A stretch of DNA of 64,000 nucleotides from Salinispirillum marinum (lineage in GTDB: Bacteria > Pseudomonadota > Gammaproteobacteria > Pseudomonadales > Natronospirillaceae). The stretch lies in NCBI RefSeq assembly GCF_042651565.1, contig NZ_JBHSDF010000003.1; one strand, 5' to 3'. The translations under genes and the position numbers were made by a program. Under the pieces are notes generated by a model. The model was not told the DNA's origin. It saw only the letters and a list, made by a program, of their open reading frames with translations, and made no database searches. Below, piece by piece: positions 1 to 7,969 of the stretch. Numbering within the stretch: position 1 is the stretch's first letter; the number at the start of each line of letters is the position of its first letter.

Positions 1-192
1 AAGCGTACAGGCATGATTTTCCTCGCCGCTGGCTTGGGTGCGATGGTAGCACCTACCATGATTGGCCCGCTGATCGAAAACTTCGGCACCGATGCGCTAC
101 CGATATTGCTGGCGGCTATGCTGAGCATGAAAGCCGTGGGCTTAGCCTTGATTCTGTTGCGCCAGCGTATGACTCGCCAGCGGCCGGCTTAG
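1..192 (+). CDS. MFS-type membrane transporter, C-terminal end only
   Basis: The reading frame is open from the first base and stops at TAG 190-192, giving the last 63 residues of a protein that begins outside the window. The tail has two hydrophobic stretches separated by a short charged loop (IGPLIENFG) and ends in an Arg-rich cytoplasmic tail (RQRMTRQRP). This is the usual look of the last two helices of a major facilitator superfamily permease. The substrate cannot be read from this fragment. Another multi-pass membrane protein is possible. Confidence 0.55.
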   Translation, partial: KRTGMIFLAAGLGAMVAPTMIGPLIENFGTDALPILLAAMLSMKAVGLALILLRQRMTRQRPA

Positions 193-213
193 CTTGGCGA
201 TTGCGCCACCACC

Positions 214-292
214 ACGGGCTTTCGGGGTGTGCCTCCGGCGCTCCACGGCAGGCCGGGAGTTGCGCCTTGAGGCACACTCCCTACGCCCATGG
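214..292 (+). repeat. REP-like dispersed repeat family A, copy 1
   Basis: This ~79-bp element starts 22 bases after the stop of the upstream gene. It folds into one long imperfect hairpin: outer arms GTGTGCCTC/GAGGCACAC, then GGCGC/GCGCC, then CTCC/GGAG around a short loop. A second copy lies inverted at 55698-55779. The two differ at about nine of ~76 aligned positions, and some differences are paired across the stem. No coding potential is evident. Confidence 0.75.
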
Positions 293-294
293 CT

Positions 295-330
295 AATACC
301 TCACCGAGGCAAAGAAGTTGGTGAGGTATT
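295..330. terminator. Perfect 11-bp inverted repeat, possible terminator
   Basis: AATACCTCACC (295-305) and GGTGAGGTATT (320-330) are exact reverse complements with a 14-base loop, followed by TTA. It lies 100 bases after the MFS stop codon. It could end that transcript or be a separate hairpin in the repeat-rich spacer. The T-tract is short, so termination is uncertain. Confidence 0.4.
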
Positions 331-335
331 TTATG

Positions 336-585
336 AACATTACCAGCAACTGCTCCTCGGCAATTGCTCCTGCGTTGCTCTACCTCCGGCATCCATGCCG
401 TCGTGCGTTGCTGGCATATAGGGCCATGGAAGGCCTGTATGCCGAGAATGCAGGAGCAATTCTCGGGGTCCGCCCATCCATGGGCATTACTGGCAACTGC
501 TCCTGCGTTGCCAGCATACCGCCCATCCATGGGCATTACTGGCAACTGCTCCTGCGTTGCCAGCATACCGCCCATCCATGGGCAT
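336..585. repeat. Tandem 49-bp repeat array with degenerate flanking copies
   Basis: Two perfect contiguous 49-bp units (471-519 and 520-568) are followed by a 17-bp partial third (569-585). Each unit contains CCCATCCATGGGC and a hairpin with arms GGCAAC/GTTGCC around TGCTCCTGC. Degenerate versions of the same words (CAGCAACTGCTCCT, AATTGCTCCTGCGTTGC, GCGTTGCTGGCATA) occupy 336-470. There are no unique spacers, so it is not a CRISPR array. The several small open frames running through it are repeat artefacts. This array, with the two elements before it, accounts for the gene-free stretch 193-629. Confidence 0.85.
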
Positions 586-608
586 AAAAAAGGCGCCACA
601 AAGGCGCC
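586..608 (-). terminator. Rho-independent terminator of the doxX gene
   Basis: Read on the minus strand, GGCGCC, a 5-base loop, GGCGCC and then six T residues follow the doxX-like stop codon. The 6-bp GC stem with a T-tract is a standard intrinsic terminator. It abuts the end of the tandem array. Confidence 0.7.
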
Positions 609-629
609 AAAGGTTTTGCTTGAATAGGA

Positions 630-1016
630 TTACCGGGCAACCTTGGCATCTACGCTGATTTTACCGGCGCCGTGCGCAACCAAGACCAAGAAACCACCGG
701 CAATGGTCACGTTCTTCATGAAACTGATCATTTCCATCTGGTTGCTAGGATCGAAGTGGAACAAGAAACCTGAAACCAGCGAAAAACCTGCTAACAACAC
801 AGCCGCAATGCGAGTTTGGTAACCCACCAACACGAACAAACCACCCACAACCTCAACCAAGATTGTTGGATAAATCAAGATACCGGGCACGCCCATCATC
901 TCCATATACCCTTGAGTGCCTGCAATGGCGCCAATTTTACCCCATCCACTGGTGATGAAGATTACGGACAATAAGACTCGACCAACCAATTCAACAACGG
1001 GATACAGTGCTTTCAT
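630..1016 (-). CDS. DoxX family membrane protein
   Basis: The product has 128 residues, the usual DoxX length, and about four hydrophobic segments (near 8-25, 45-65, 70-88 and 100-118). The N-terminal helix carries the family-typical RVLLSVIFITSGWGKI pattern, and the third holds GYQTRIAAVLLAGF. DoxX-like proteins are small inner-membrane proteins linked to redox or thiol stress in some bacteria, but their biochemical role is not settled. The gene stands alone, with a terminator directly downstream. Family assignment is firm and function is open. Confidence 0.85.
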   Translation of the reverse strand: MKALYPVVELVGRVLLSVIFITSGWGKIGAIAGTQGYMEMMGVPGILIYPTILVEVVGGLFVLVGYQTRIAAVLLAGFSLVSGFLFHFDPSNQMEMISFMKNVTIAGGFLVLVAHGAGKISVDAKVAR

Positions 1017-1209
1017 AACATTTCCTTCAATTAAGTTGAGTTAACTGGCTCCACGTTTGGAAGCCATGAGGCGCACTTTAGGCGCGAAACCAAGACAGGA
1101 ATAGCGAAAGAATTCGACGTTGAAATTGAATTAATTTGAATAAGTTGATGCTCTTTATTGATCGGGCATCATCTGGTGTAATACCCCCTTGATAAAAGGA
1201 CCCCGCGCC

Positions 1210-2535
1210 ATGTCGTTGCCTAATCACGAATTTCTGGACTTCTTTCGTAGTACCAGTCCCTACATTCATGCTCATCGCGGTAAAACACTGGTGGTGTGTT
1301 TGTCGGGTGAAGCCATTGAGGATGGTGGGACTACGTTGATTCAAGACCTCGCCTTACTGCGCAGTTTAGGCTTGCGCTTGGTGGTGGTTTTTGGCGCGCG
1401 CCCGCAAATTTCACGTGCGTTGGAAGCCGCAGGGTTACCGGACGACTTCAGCGACAACCTCCGCGTCACCACGGCCGACACGCTGAATCATGTGATTGGT
1501 GCCGCGCAACAAATGTTGGTGCATCTGCAAGCCGATTTTTCGCGCGGCCTGATCAACAGTCCCATGTATGGCGCAGCGGTACGAACCGTAACGGGGAACT
1601 ACGTGTACGCCAAACCGCGCGGTATTCTTAACGGGGTTGATCTGCAATTCACTGGCACGGTCAGAAGGGTCGCAGGCGAAGACATCCGGCATCAATTGGA
1701 CGCTGGCAACGTGGTATTGGTGCCACCGTACGGCTTTTCTCTGACCGGCGAGCTGTTTAATCTCAATGCGCTTGAAATCGCCCGTGATTGCGCTAAAGCC
1801 GTACGGGCAGACAAGCTGGTTATTTTAGGCCATATGGCACCGTCGTTGCCGGACCCGATAGATATCAGCCAACTGACACCACAGCAACTGAACGAGCGCC
1901 TTGCCTCAGTGCAGCCAGACAGTCCGGGCTATCTGGAAGCACAAACGGCCTTACTGGCCTGTCAACAAGGTACGCCACGGGTCCACCTCTTACCGGCGAC
2001 CGAGCAAGGGGGTTTATTACGCGAACTCTATACCCGTGACGGTTGCGGCATCATGGTAACGCGAGATGAATATGATACGTTCCGCCCAGCCCGGAGTGAT
2101 GACATCGGTGGCATTTTGGCGCTACTGAAGCCGTTGGAAGACGAGGGTATTCTAGTTCGCCGTTCCCGCGAGTTATTGGAACAGGAAGTGGATCATTTCG
2201 TGGTGAACGAACGAGACGGCATGATCATTGGCTGCGCTGCGCTGCACCCATTTCCGACCGAACAAGAACACCAAGCCGAACTGGCCTGTGTGGCTGTCCA
2301 TGCCGACTACCAGGTGAACGGACGTGGCACTCAGCTATTGAAGCATATTGAACAAAAAGCACTTCAGGCAGGCGTTAAACAACTGTTTTCCCTGACTACC
2401 CATACCACGCACTGGTTTCTCGAACATGGCTTTCGAGTCGGTAAAGTCAGCGACTTGCCAGACCAACGTCAAGCCTTATACAACTATCAACGCAACTCCA
2501 AGGTGCTTATTAAGACCCTTGCAGCCACCAAATAA
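1210..2535 (+). CDS. argA: Amino-acid N-acetyltransferase (N-acetylglutamate synthase)
   Basis: ArgA makes N-acetylglutamate from glutamate and acetyl-CoA, the first step of arginine synthesis, and is normally inhibited by arginine. The 441-residue product has the classical two-domain form. An amino-acid-kinase-like domain fills about residues 20-280 (VVVFGARPQI, VLVPPYGFS), and a GNAT acetyltransferase domain runs from ~290 to the end with the acetyl-CoA loop NGRGTQLL. Length matches E. coli ArgA (443). I chose ATG 1210 because AAAGGA lies 9 bases upstream. An in-frame TTG at 1189 would add seven residues but lacks a good ribosome site. Confidence 0.93.
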   Translation: MSLPNHEFLDFFRSTSPYIHAHRGKTLVVCLSGEAIEDGGTTLIQDLALLRSLGLRLVVVFGARPQISRALEAAGLPDDFSDNLRVTTADTLNHVIGAAQQMLVHLQADFSRGLINSPMYGAAVRTVTGNYVYAKPRGILNGVDLQFTGTVRRVAGEDIRHQLDAGNVVLVPPYGFSLTGELFNLNALEIARDCAKAVRADKLVILGHMAPSLPDPIDISQLTPQQLNERLASVQPDSPGYLEAQTALLACQQGTPRVHLLPATEQGGLLRELYTRDGCGIMVTRDEYDTFRPARSDDIGGILALLKPLEDEGILVRRSRELLEQEVDHFVVNERDGMIIGCAALHPFPTEQEHQAELACVAVHADYQVNGRGTQLLKHIEQKALQAGVKQLFSLTTHTTHWFLEHGFRVGKVSDLPDQRQALYNYQRNSKVLIKTLAATK

Positions 2536-2556
2536 TTCAGCTTCTCAGGTATTGAT

Positions 2557-3375
2557 GTGACTTTTTATTCCCGTTTACAAGCCCGCTGGCAAGCCACCGA
2601 CTCATTGGTCTGTGTGGGGTTAGACCCGCAACCCGAGCTGTTTCCGGCGCAATTTTCCACCGAAGCGCAGCCCATCCTGGCGTTCAACAAAGCTATTATT
2701 GATGCGACGCATGATCTGGTCTGTGCCTTTAAACCGCAGATCGCGCATTACGCGGCCGTGGGCGCCGAAGACCAACTGCAAGCTACGATGGATTACATTC
2801 GCGCCGAGTACCCTGACATTCCAATCATCTTGGACAGCAAGCGCGGCGACATTGGCTCCACCGCGACCATGTATGCCTTGGAAGCCTTTGAGCGTTATCA
2901 AGCTGATGCGGTCACCATCAACCCCTATATGGGCTGGGATACCATCGAACCCTTCGCGCGATACACCGATAAGGGCGTTATCGTACTGTGTCGCACCTCC
3001 AATGGTTCCGCCAGTGAACTGCAGAACCTGGCATTAGCCTCGGGTAAAACCTTGTTTGCCCGCGTCGCCCAGCAGGCGGCCCAAGTCTGGAATACACACA
3101 AAAACCTTGCCTTGGTCGTAGGCGCTACCGCACCGGCCGAGCTGGCCGAAGTGCGCGCTCTGATCGGTGATATGCCCATTTTGGTGCCCGGTTTGGGTGC
3201 TCAGGGTGGCGATACTGAAGCCGTAATGAAAGCCGGATTGGACAGCCAAGGGGCGGGACTGATCATCAATTCATCACGTGGCGTTCTGTACGCCAGCAAA
3301 GGAACCGATTTCGCTGAAGCGGCACGTGCGGAAACCCTCAAATTGCGTGATCTGGCCAACCGGTATCGCTCATGA
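2557..3375 (+). CDS. pyrF: Orotidine 5'-phosphate decarboxylase, long (subfamily 2) type
   Basis: PyrF decarboxylates OMP to UMP, the last step of de novo pyrimidine synthesis. The 272-residue protein carries DSKRGDIGSTA at 93-103, with catalytic Lys95 and neighbouring Asp residues. It also has the substrate-binding stretches CVGLDPQPELFP and LVPGLGAQGGD. Length and motif spelling fit the longer subfamily 2 rather than the ~245-residue enterobacterial form. The start is GTG 2557. The stop overlaps the btuF-like start, so the two are probably translated together. Confidence 0.92.
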   Translation: MTFYSRLQARWQATDSLVCVGLDPQPELFPAQFSTEAQPILAFNKAIIDATHDLVCAFKPQIAHYAAVGAEDQLQATMDYIRAEYPDIPIILDSKRGDIGSTATMYALEAFERYQADAVTINPYMGWDTIEPFARYTDKGVIVLCRTSNGSASELQNLALASGKTLFARVAQQAAQVWNTHKNLALVVGATAPAELAEVRALIGDMPILVPGLGAQGGDTEAVMKAGLDSQGAGLIINSSRGVLYASKGTDFAEAARAETLKLRDLANRYRS

Positions 3376-4235
3376 TGCGTCTTGCGAGTGCGCTACTGCT
3401 GGCCCTTTGTGCCACGTTCGGAGCGGCTGCGGTGCAGGTCACGGATGATGCAAACAATGTCGTTACGCTAGATCAGCCAGCAAAAAGGGTCATCAGCCTG
3501 CTACCACACGCCACGGAACTGTTGTTCGACATTGGGGCGGGGCCGGCACTGGTTGGCGTCGATGAATACAGTAACTATCCGGCAGCAGCACAAGATATTC
3601 CCCGCGTTGGGGACTACTTTGCCCTCAATCTTGAAGTCATACTCGCCTTGCAACCCGACCTCATTATCGCTTGGCCGAATGGCAACTCTGCTGCGCAGTT
3701 GGAACGGCTCGCCGCGTTCAATATACCAGTCTATTTGAGTGACCCGCAAAACGTCGGAATGATCGTTGAAAACCTGCGCGATTTGGGCCGTCTGACCGAC
3801 CAAAGCGACCGGGCCGAACAAGTCGCCATGGGCTTCGAGGACGCCATGAAAGACTTGCAGCGCCGTTTTAGTGACCGCGAACCGGTTCGGGTATTCTATC
3901 AAGTCTGGCACGACCCCATTTTCACCATCAGCGGCGACAACTTCATCGGCGAACTGATCACCTACTGTGGCGGTGTGAATGTATTTGCTGATGCCCCTGT
4001 ACTTGCCCCGCAAGTCGGCCGCGAAAGCGTACTGGCCGCGAACCCTGAAGTCATTCTAGGCGGAGGCTCCGACGGCACCGGCTTGGACATCTGGCGCACG
4101 GTTACAGACCTGAGTGCGGTGCGCCAAGGCCACCTCTATACCCTGAACACCGGTCATCTTTCCCGCCCTACCTTAGGCTTGGTGACAGGCGGCGAAGCCT
4201 TATGCACAACCATTGACCGGGCACGTGCCCAATAA
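3372..4235 (+). CDS. btuF: Cobalamin-type periplasmic substrate-binding protein (BtuF-like)
   Basis: This is a 287-residue exported binding protein of the BtuF/FepB fold, predicted to deliver vitamin B12 (or another corrinoid/metal chelate) to an ABC importer. A signal peptide covers about residues 1-20, with cleavage near FGAAA. The family signatures are RVISLLPHATELLFDIG, VGVDEYSNYP and LALQPDLIIAW. It overlaps pyrF by four bases. No btuC/btuD genes lie beside it and no cobalamin riboswitch is visible, so the substrate is inferred from sequence alone. Confidence 0.8.
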   Translation: MMRLASALLLALCATFGAAAVQVTDDANNVVTLDQPAKRVISLLPHATELLFDIGAGPALVGVDEYSNYPAAAQDIPRVGDYFALNLEVILALQPDLIIAWPNGNSAAQLERLAAFNIPVYLSDPQNVGMIVENLRDLGRLTDQSDRAEQVAMGFEDAMKDLQRRFSDREPVRVFYQVWHDPIFTISGDNFIGELITYCGGVNVFADAPVLAPQVGRESVLAANPEVILGGGSDGTGLDIWRTVTDLSAVRQGHLYTLNTGHLSRPTLGLVTGGEALCTTIDRARAQ

Positions 4236-4279
4236 TTGATGCCTGTCTCGGATCCGGTCAGTATTTTCTCACTTTGGGC

Positions 4280-4307
4280 TTGCCCTTCATGCTCGGCCCT
4301 CTATACT
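4280..4307 (+). promoter_or_regulatory. Sigma-70-like promoter for the 124-residue secreted protein
   Basis: TTGCCC (4280-4285) and TATACT (4302-4307) are separated by 16 bases and lie 34 bases before the gene start, which has a CGGAGGA ribosome site. No operator is recognisable. Confidence 0.5.
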
Positions 4308-4341
4308 GATCTAGAAAACAACACTCTACGGAGGATAGCGA

Positions 4342-4716
4342 ATGTCAAAATTGGGTCGTATTTTAGTAGCTGGTTTATTAGCAGGCGTGATGGCCACCAG
4401 TGTTCAAGCAGTTGAGTATTGGACGGGTGGTGTAGGTATTGAGTCACGCGCCCAGGCACCTGAACAAAATACCTATGTTGAGTTCTTCAACATTGAAGGG
4501 AATTATCTAGCGGAAATCTGGTTCACGCTGAGTGACCGCGAGGGTAACATACTCGCTGAAGGCCTCACTGATGGCCCTTGGGTCGTCATGAATCTCCCTA
4601 ACGGCACGTATCGCATTCGCGGCGAGCGCTTGGAGAATGCTGAGATGCAGGCCGCTTGGTTTACAGTTACCGGTAGCCAGCGTCAAATCGTCGGCTTGAA
4701 GTACCAGTCTGAATAA
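4342..4716 (+). CDS. Small secreted protein of unknown function
   Basis: The product has 124 residues, a clear signal peptide and cleavage after SVQA (about residue 23). The mature part is rich in beta-strand-type sequence (YVEFFNIEGNYLAEIWFTL, GTYRIRGERL) and has no cysteine. The pattern NLPNGTYRIRGE resembles small beta-sandwich modules of the carboxypeptidase-regulatory type, but I would not assign a domain. It is monocistronic, with its own promoter and a strong terminator shared with msrA. It is a real gene of unknown role. Confidence 0.8.
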   Translation: MSKLGRILVAGLLAGVMATSVQAVEYWTGGVGIESRAQAPEQNTYVEFFNIEGNYLAEIWFTLSDREGNILAEGLTDGPWVVMNLPNGTYRIRGERLENAEMQAAWFTVTGSQRQIVGLKYQSE

Positions 4717-4743
4717 GGGGTATTTCCGTCCTTGTTGATGCTA

Positions 4744-4771
4744 ATAACCCGCCTTTCGGCGGGTTATTTTT
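4744..4771. terminator. Bidirectional rho-independent terminator
   Basis: ATAACCCGCC and GGCGGGTTAT form a perfect 10-bp stem around TTTC. A T-tract follows on the plus strand and A residues precede it, so it can also serve msrA on the minus strand. Confidence 0.85.
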
Positions 4772-4796
4772 GTCTGACAGATTCTGACCGTTAAGC

Positions 4797-5429
4797 TCAA
4801 ACGCAGCGCACGCCTGTGCCTTTCAAACCACAGTACCCGTTCGGATTTTTGTGTAAATACTGCTGATGGTAAGTCTCAGCATAGTAAAACGGCACGGCCT
4901 GCCGTATCTCGGTCGTGATTTCACCTTTGCCTGCCGCCGTTAATGCCTGTTGGTATCGCCTTGCACTTTCCTGAGCCAAAGTTTCTTGTGCCGAGCTATG
5001 GACATAGATGGCCGACCGATATTGCGAACCGATGTCATTGCCTTGCCGCATGCCTTGTGTTGGGTCATGCGCCTCCCAGAACACTTGCAACAAGGTTTCC
5101 AAGCGGACTACCGAAGGATCGTAAACCACCAACACGACTTCCGTATGCGCCGTGCGCCCGGTGCAGGTTTCTTCATAGGTCGGGTTAGGCGTATACCCGC
5201 CGGCATAACCCACTGCAGTAGTGTGGACACCCGGTATTGTCCAAAACAGCCGTTCAGCGCCCCAAAAACAGCCTAAACCCAAAATCACATGGTCCAAATG
5301 TTCCGGGAACGGGCCAACGATGGGCCGTCCGTGTACCGCATGCTGCGCCGCAACGCTCAAGGGCGTCGAACGCCCCGGTAAAGCTTCGGCTGCTGATGCG
5401 GGCATGCTGGTTTTCGAAAAAAGACCCAT
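4797..5429 (-). CDS. msrA: Peptide-methionine (S)-S-oxide reductase
   Basis: MsrA reduces methionine-S-sulfoxide in oxidised proteins using thioredoxin. The 210-residue product has the catalytic motif GCFWGAERLF with nucleophile Cys54. It also has the family stretches GYAGGYTPNPTYEE, GNDIGSQYRSAIY and the tail QYLHKNPNGYCG with a resolving-type cysteine. The start at 5429 is supported by GGAGG six bases upstream; the longer frame to 5513 lacks one. It is transcribed away from the PilZ gene and ends at the shared terminator. Confidence 0.95.
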   Translation of the reverse strand: MGLFSKTSMPASAAEALPGRSTPLSVAAQHAVHGRPIVGPFPEHLDHVILGLGCFWGAERLFWTIPGVHTTAVGYAGGYTPNPTYEETCTGRTAHTEVVLVVYDPSVVRLETLLQVFWEAHDPTQGMRQGNDIGSQYRSAIYVHSSAQETLAQESARRYQQALTAAGKGEITTEIRQAVPFYYAETYHQQYLHKNPNGYCGLKGTGVRCV

Positions 5430-5534
5430 ATATCCTCCGTATGAACGATCAAAGTTGCTGCTTTGCAGTACCCTGTCTATAGTGTGTACAACCGCTTCGA
5501 CAGCGGTGACCAAAACTACGTTGAGACTTGAACG

Positions 5535-5903
5535 ATGGATGATAACCGCCGCTTCACACGCCTGCCACTTGAAGCTCGTGCCTGCTTGGTGCTACCCAGC
5601 GTTACCCTTGATGGTGAAGTGCATGACATCAGTTTAAAAGGTGCATTGTTTCTCGCCCTGAGTGACGACCTGCCGGACAACTGCCGAGGCACAGAAGGCA
5701 CATTGAACATCGAACTCAATGACAACGATCTTATGCTTACTATGCATGTCCGCGTGGCCTATGTCGATGGACATCACGCCGGGCTGGCGCTCACCACCGT
5801 CGGTATCGACAGTGCATCGCACCTGCGTCGCTTAGTAGAACTCAATTTGGGTAACGAAGAATTGTTGGAACGCGAACTCGCATTATTGTGGGATAACCGC
5901 TGA
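5535..5903 (+). CDS. PilZ domain protein (probable c-di-GMP receptor)
   Basis: This stand-alone 122-residue PilZ domain has the c-di-GMP-binding elements RRFTR near residues 5-9 and DISLKG near residue 35. PilZ proteins bind cyclic di-GMP and pass the signal to motility, exopolysaccharide or other targets. The C-terminal helix (VELNLGNEELLERELALL) is typical of short gammaproteobacterial members. No partner gene is adjacent. An HD-GYP phosphodiesterase at 43.4 kb shows that c-di-GMP signalling operates in this organism. Confidence 0.88.
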   Translation: MDDNRRFTRLPLEARACLVLPSVTLDGEVHDISLKGALFLALSDDLPDNCRGTEGTLNIELNDNDLMLTMHVRVAYVDGHHAGLALTTVGIDSASHLRRLVELNLGNEELLERELALLWDNR

Positions 5904-6022
5904 ACGAAACGTATTCAATCTCCTGACACGACTTACCTTGGCGCTTGCCTGTTAATTCCCGTAAAATTCCCTCATCACTATTATAAGCCAGCGCTCTCCG
6001 GACGCGCTCAGCAGGAGTCAAT

Positions 6023-7867
6023 ATGCCTACGTACCGTTCCTACACCACCACTCAAGGTCGCAACATGGCGGGTGCCCGAGCACTCTGGCGCGCCACCGGC
6101 ATGAAAGATGGAGATTTTCAGAAACCCATCATTGCCGTCGTGAACTCTTTCACGCAGTTTGTACCGGGCCACGTCCACCTGAAGGATATGGGCCAACTGG
6201 TAGCCCGCGAAATTGAAGCCGCAGGCGGTGTAGCGAAAGAATTCAATACCATCGCCGTGGATGACGGTATCGCCATGGGTCACGACGGTATGCTGTACAG
6301 CCTCCCAAGCCGTGACCTAATCGCCGATTCGGTGGAGTACATGGTGAATGCCCACTGCGCTGATGCCATGGTCTGCATTTCCAACTGCGACAAAATCACA
6401 CCCGGAATGCTGATGGCCGCCATGCGCGTCAATATCCCCGTCATCTTCGTTTCCGGCGGACCGATGGAAGCCGGTAAAACCAAGTTAATTGACCACGGCC
6501 TGGACTTGGTGGACGCCATGGTGATGGCCGCTGATGACAGCGTTGACGATGAAACCGTTGCGGAAATCGAACGCTCGGCATGTCCAACCTGTGGCTCCTG
6601 CTCCGGTATGTTCACCGCCAACTCGATGAACTGTCTGACCGAAGCTATTGGTCTCAGCTTGCCCGGCAATGGCACCGTCGTGGCGACGCACGCCGACCGA
6701 GAGCGCCTGTTCAAAGAAGCCGGCCACCGTATCGTTGAGATCACCAAACGTCACTACGAGCAGGACGACTACAGCGTATTACCGCGCAGCATCGGCAGTA
6801 AAAAAGCCTTTGAAAACGCCATGATGCTCGACATCGCCATGGGTGGCTCTACGAACACTATTCTGCACCTGTTAGCCATCGCGCTGGAAGCCGAAACCGA
6901 TTTTACCCTGCAGGATATGGATCGCTTGTCGCGCTACATACCGCAATTATGTAAAGTCGCCCCGAACACGCAGAAGTACCACATTGAAGACGTACACCGT
7001 GCCGGTGGCATCATGGGCATATTAGGCGAACTGGCGCGTGCTGGTTTGCTGCACACAGACGTGCCGACCGTGCATAGCGCCACCATGGCGGAGGCCTTAG
7101 CCGCTTACGACATCATGCAAACGCAAGACAGTGCCATAAAAGAGTTTTACCGTGCCGGCCCGGGTGGCGTTCGGACTCAAGTCGCGTTTAGCCAAGCAGC
7201 GCGCTGGCCAACCCTGGATGGTGACCGCGCAAATGGCTGCATCCGTGACCTTGAACACGCCTATTCGAAAGAAGGTGGCTTGGCTGTCTTGTTCGGCAAC
7301 ATAGCCGAAGATGGTTGTGTCGTCAAAACGGCGGGTGTTGACGAATCCATTCACGTCTTTGAAGGCAAAGCCAAAATCTTTGAAAGCCAGGACTCTGCCG
7401 TTAAGGGCATCCTTGCCGACGAAGTAAAAGAAGGCGATGTGGTTATTATTCGCTATGAAGGCCCGAAAGGAGGCCCTGGTATGCAGGAAATGCTATATCC
7501 CACAAGTTACCTGAAATCCAAGGGTTTAGGCAAAGCCTGCGCCCTGTTGACTGATGGTCGATTCTCCGGTGGCACGTCGGGCCTATCCATTGGCCATGCT
7601 TCGCCTGAGGCGGCAGCGGGTGGTGCCATCGCCTTGATCGAAGACGGCGACACGATTCTGATCGACATCCCGAATCGCAGCATTAACTTGCAAATCAGCG
7701 ATGCACAAATGGCTGAACGCCGCGCTGCTATGGAAGCCAAAGGCAAAGACGCCTGGAAGCCAGCGGAACAGCGTGTGCGCAAATTGACGGCTGCACTGAA
7801 AGCCTATGCGCTGCTTGCCACCAGTGCCGACAAAGGTGCGGTGCGCGATCTGAGTAAACTCGACTAA
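6023..7867 (+). CDS. ilvD: Dihydroxy-acid dehydratase
   Basis: IlvD converts dihydroxy-isovalerate and dihydroxy-methylvalerate to the 2-keto acids of valine and isoleucine synthesis. The 614-residue product is almost exactly the E. coli length. It carries the cluster-ligand cysteines in SNCDKITPGML and CPTCGSCSGMFTANSMN, plus the conserved RFSGGTSG motif near the C-terminus. An AGGAG ribosome site precedes ATG 6023. It is monocistronic, and no attenuator peptide rich in branched-chain codons is visible upstream. Confidence 0.97.
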   Translation: MPTYRSYTTTQGRNMAGARALWRATGMKDGDFQKPIIAVVNSFTQFVPGHVHLKDMGQLVAREIEAAGGVAKEFNTIAVDDGIAMGHDGMLYSLPSRDLIADSVEYMVNAHCADAMVCISNCDKITPGMLMAAMRVNIPVIFVSGGPMEAGKTKLIDHGLDLVDAMVMAADDSVDDETVAEIERSACPTCGSCSGMFTANSMNCLTEAIGLSLPGNGTVVATHADRERLFKEAGHRIVEITKRHYEQDDYSVLPRSIGSKKAFENAMMLDIAMGGSTNTILHLLAIALEAETDFTLQDMDRLSRYIPQLCKVAPNTQKYHIEDVHRAGGIMGILGELARAGLLHTDVPTVHSATMAEALAAYDIMQTQDSAIKEFYRAGPGGVRTQVAFSQAARWPTLDGDRANGCIRDLEHAYSKEGGLAVLFGNIAEDGCVVKTAGVDESIHVFEGKAKIFESQDSAVKGILADEVKEGDVVIIRYEGPKGGPGMQEMLYPTSYLKSKGLGKACALLTDGRFSGGTSGLSIGHASPEAAAGGAIALIEDGDTILIDIPNRSINLQISDAQMAERRAAMEAKGKDAWKPAEQRVRKLTAALKAYALLATSADKGAVRDLSKLD

Positions 7868-7881
7868 ACCCATGTCTGCAG

Positions 7882-7908
7882 GGCGACCAAGCTTCCGGGC
7901 TGGTCGCC
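7882..7908 (+). terminator. Stem-loop after ilvD
   Basis: GGCGACCA (7882-7889) pairs perfectly with TGGTCGCC (7901-7908) across an 11-base loop, 15 bases after the ilvD stop. There is no T-tract, so it may be an mRNA 3' stabiliser rather than an intrinsic terminator. Confidence 0.4.
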
Positions 7909-7969
7909 GCAGCGTGTTTCGCTTATGCTCCCAGCCGGGCAGCACCCTCTGAAACGTGTCGAGAACCCC

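Noticed and set aside
471..585. CRISPR array
   Set aside because: The units are contiguous and identical with no unique spacers, and no cas genes are nearby.
1126..1141. ArgR-type box before argA (words like TGAATTAATTTGAAT)
   Set aside because: The half-sites are not in the proper inverted arrangement, and the region is simply AT-rich.
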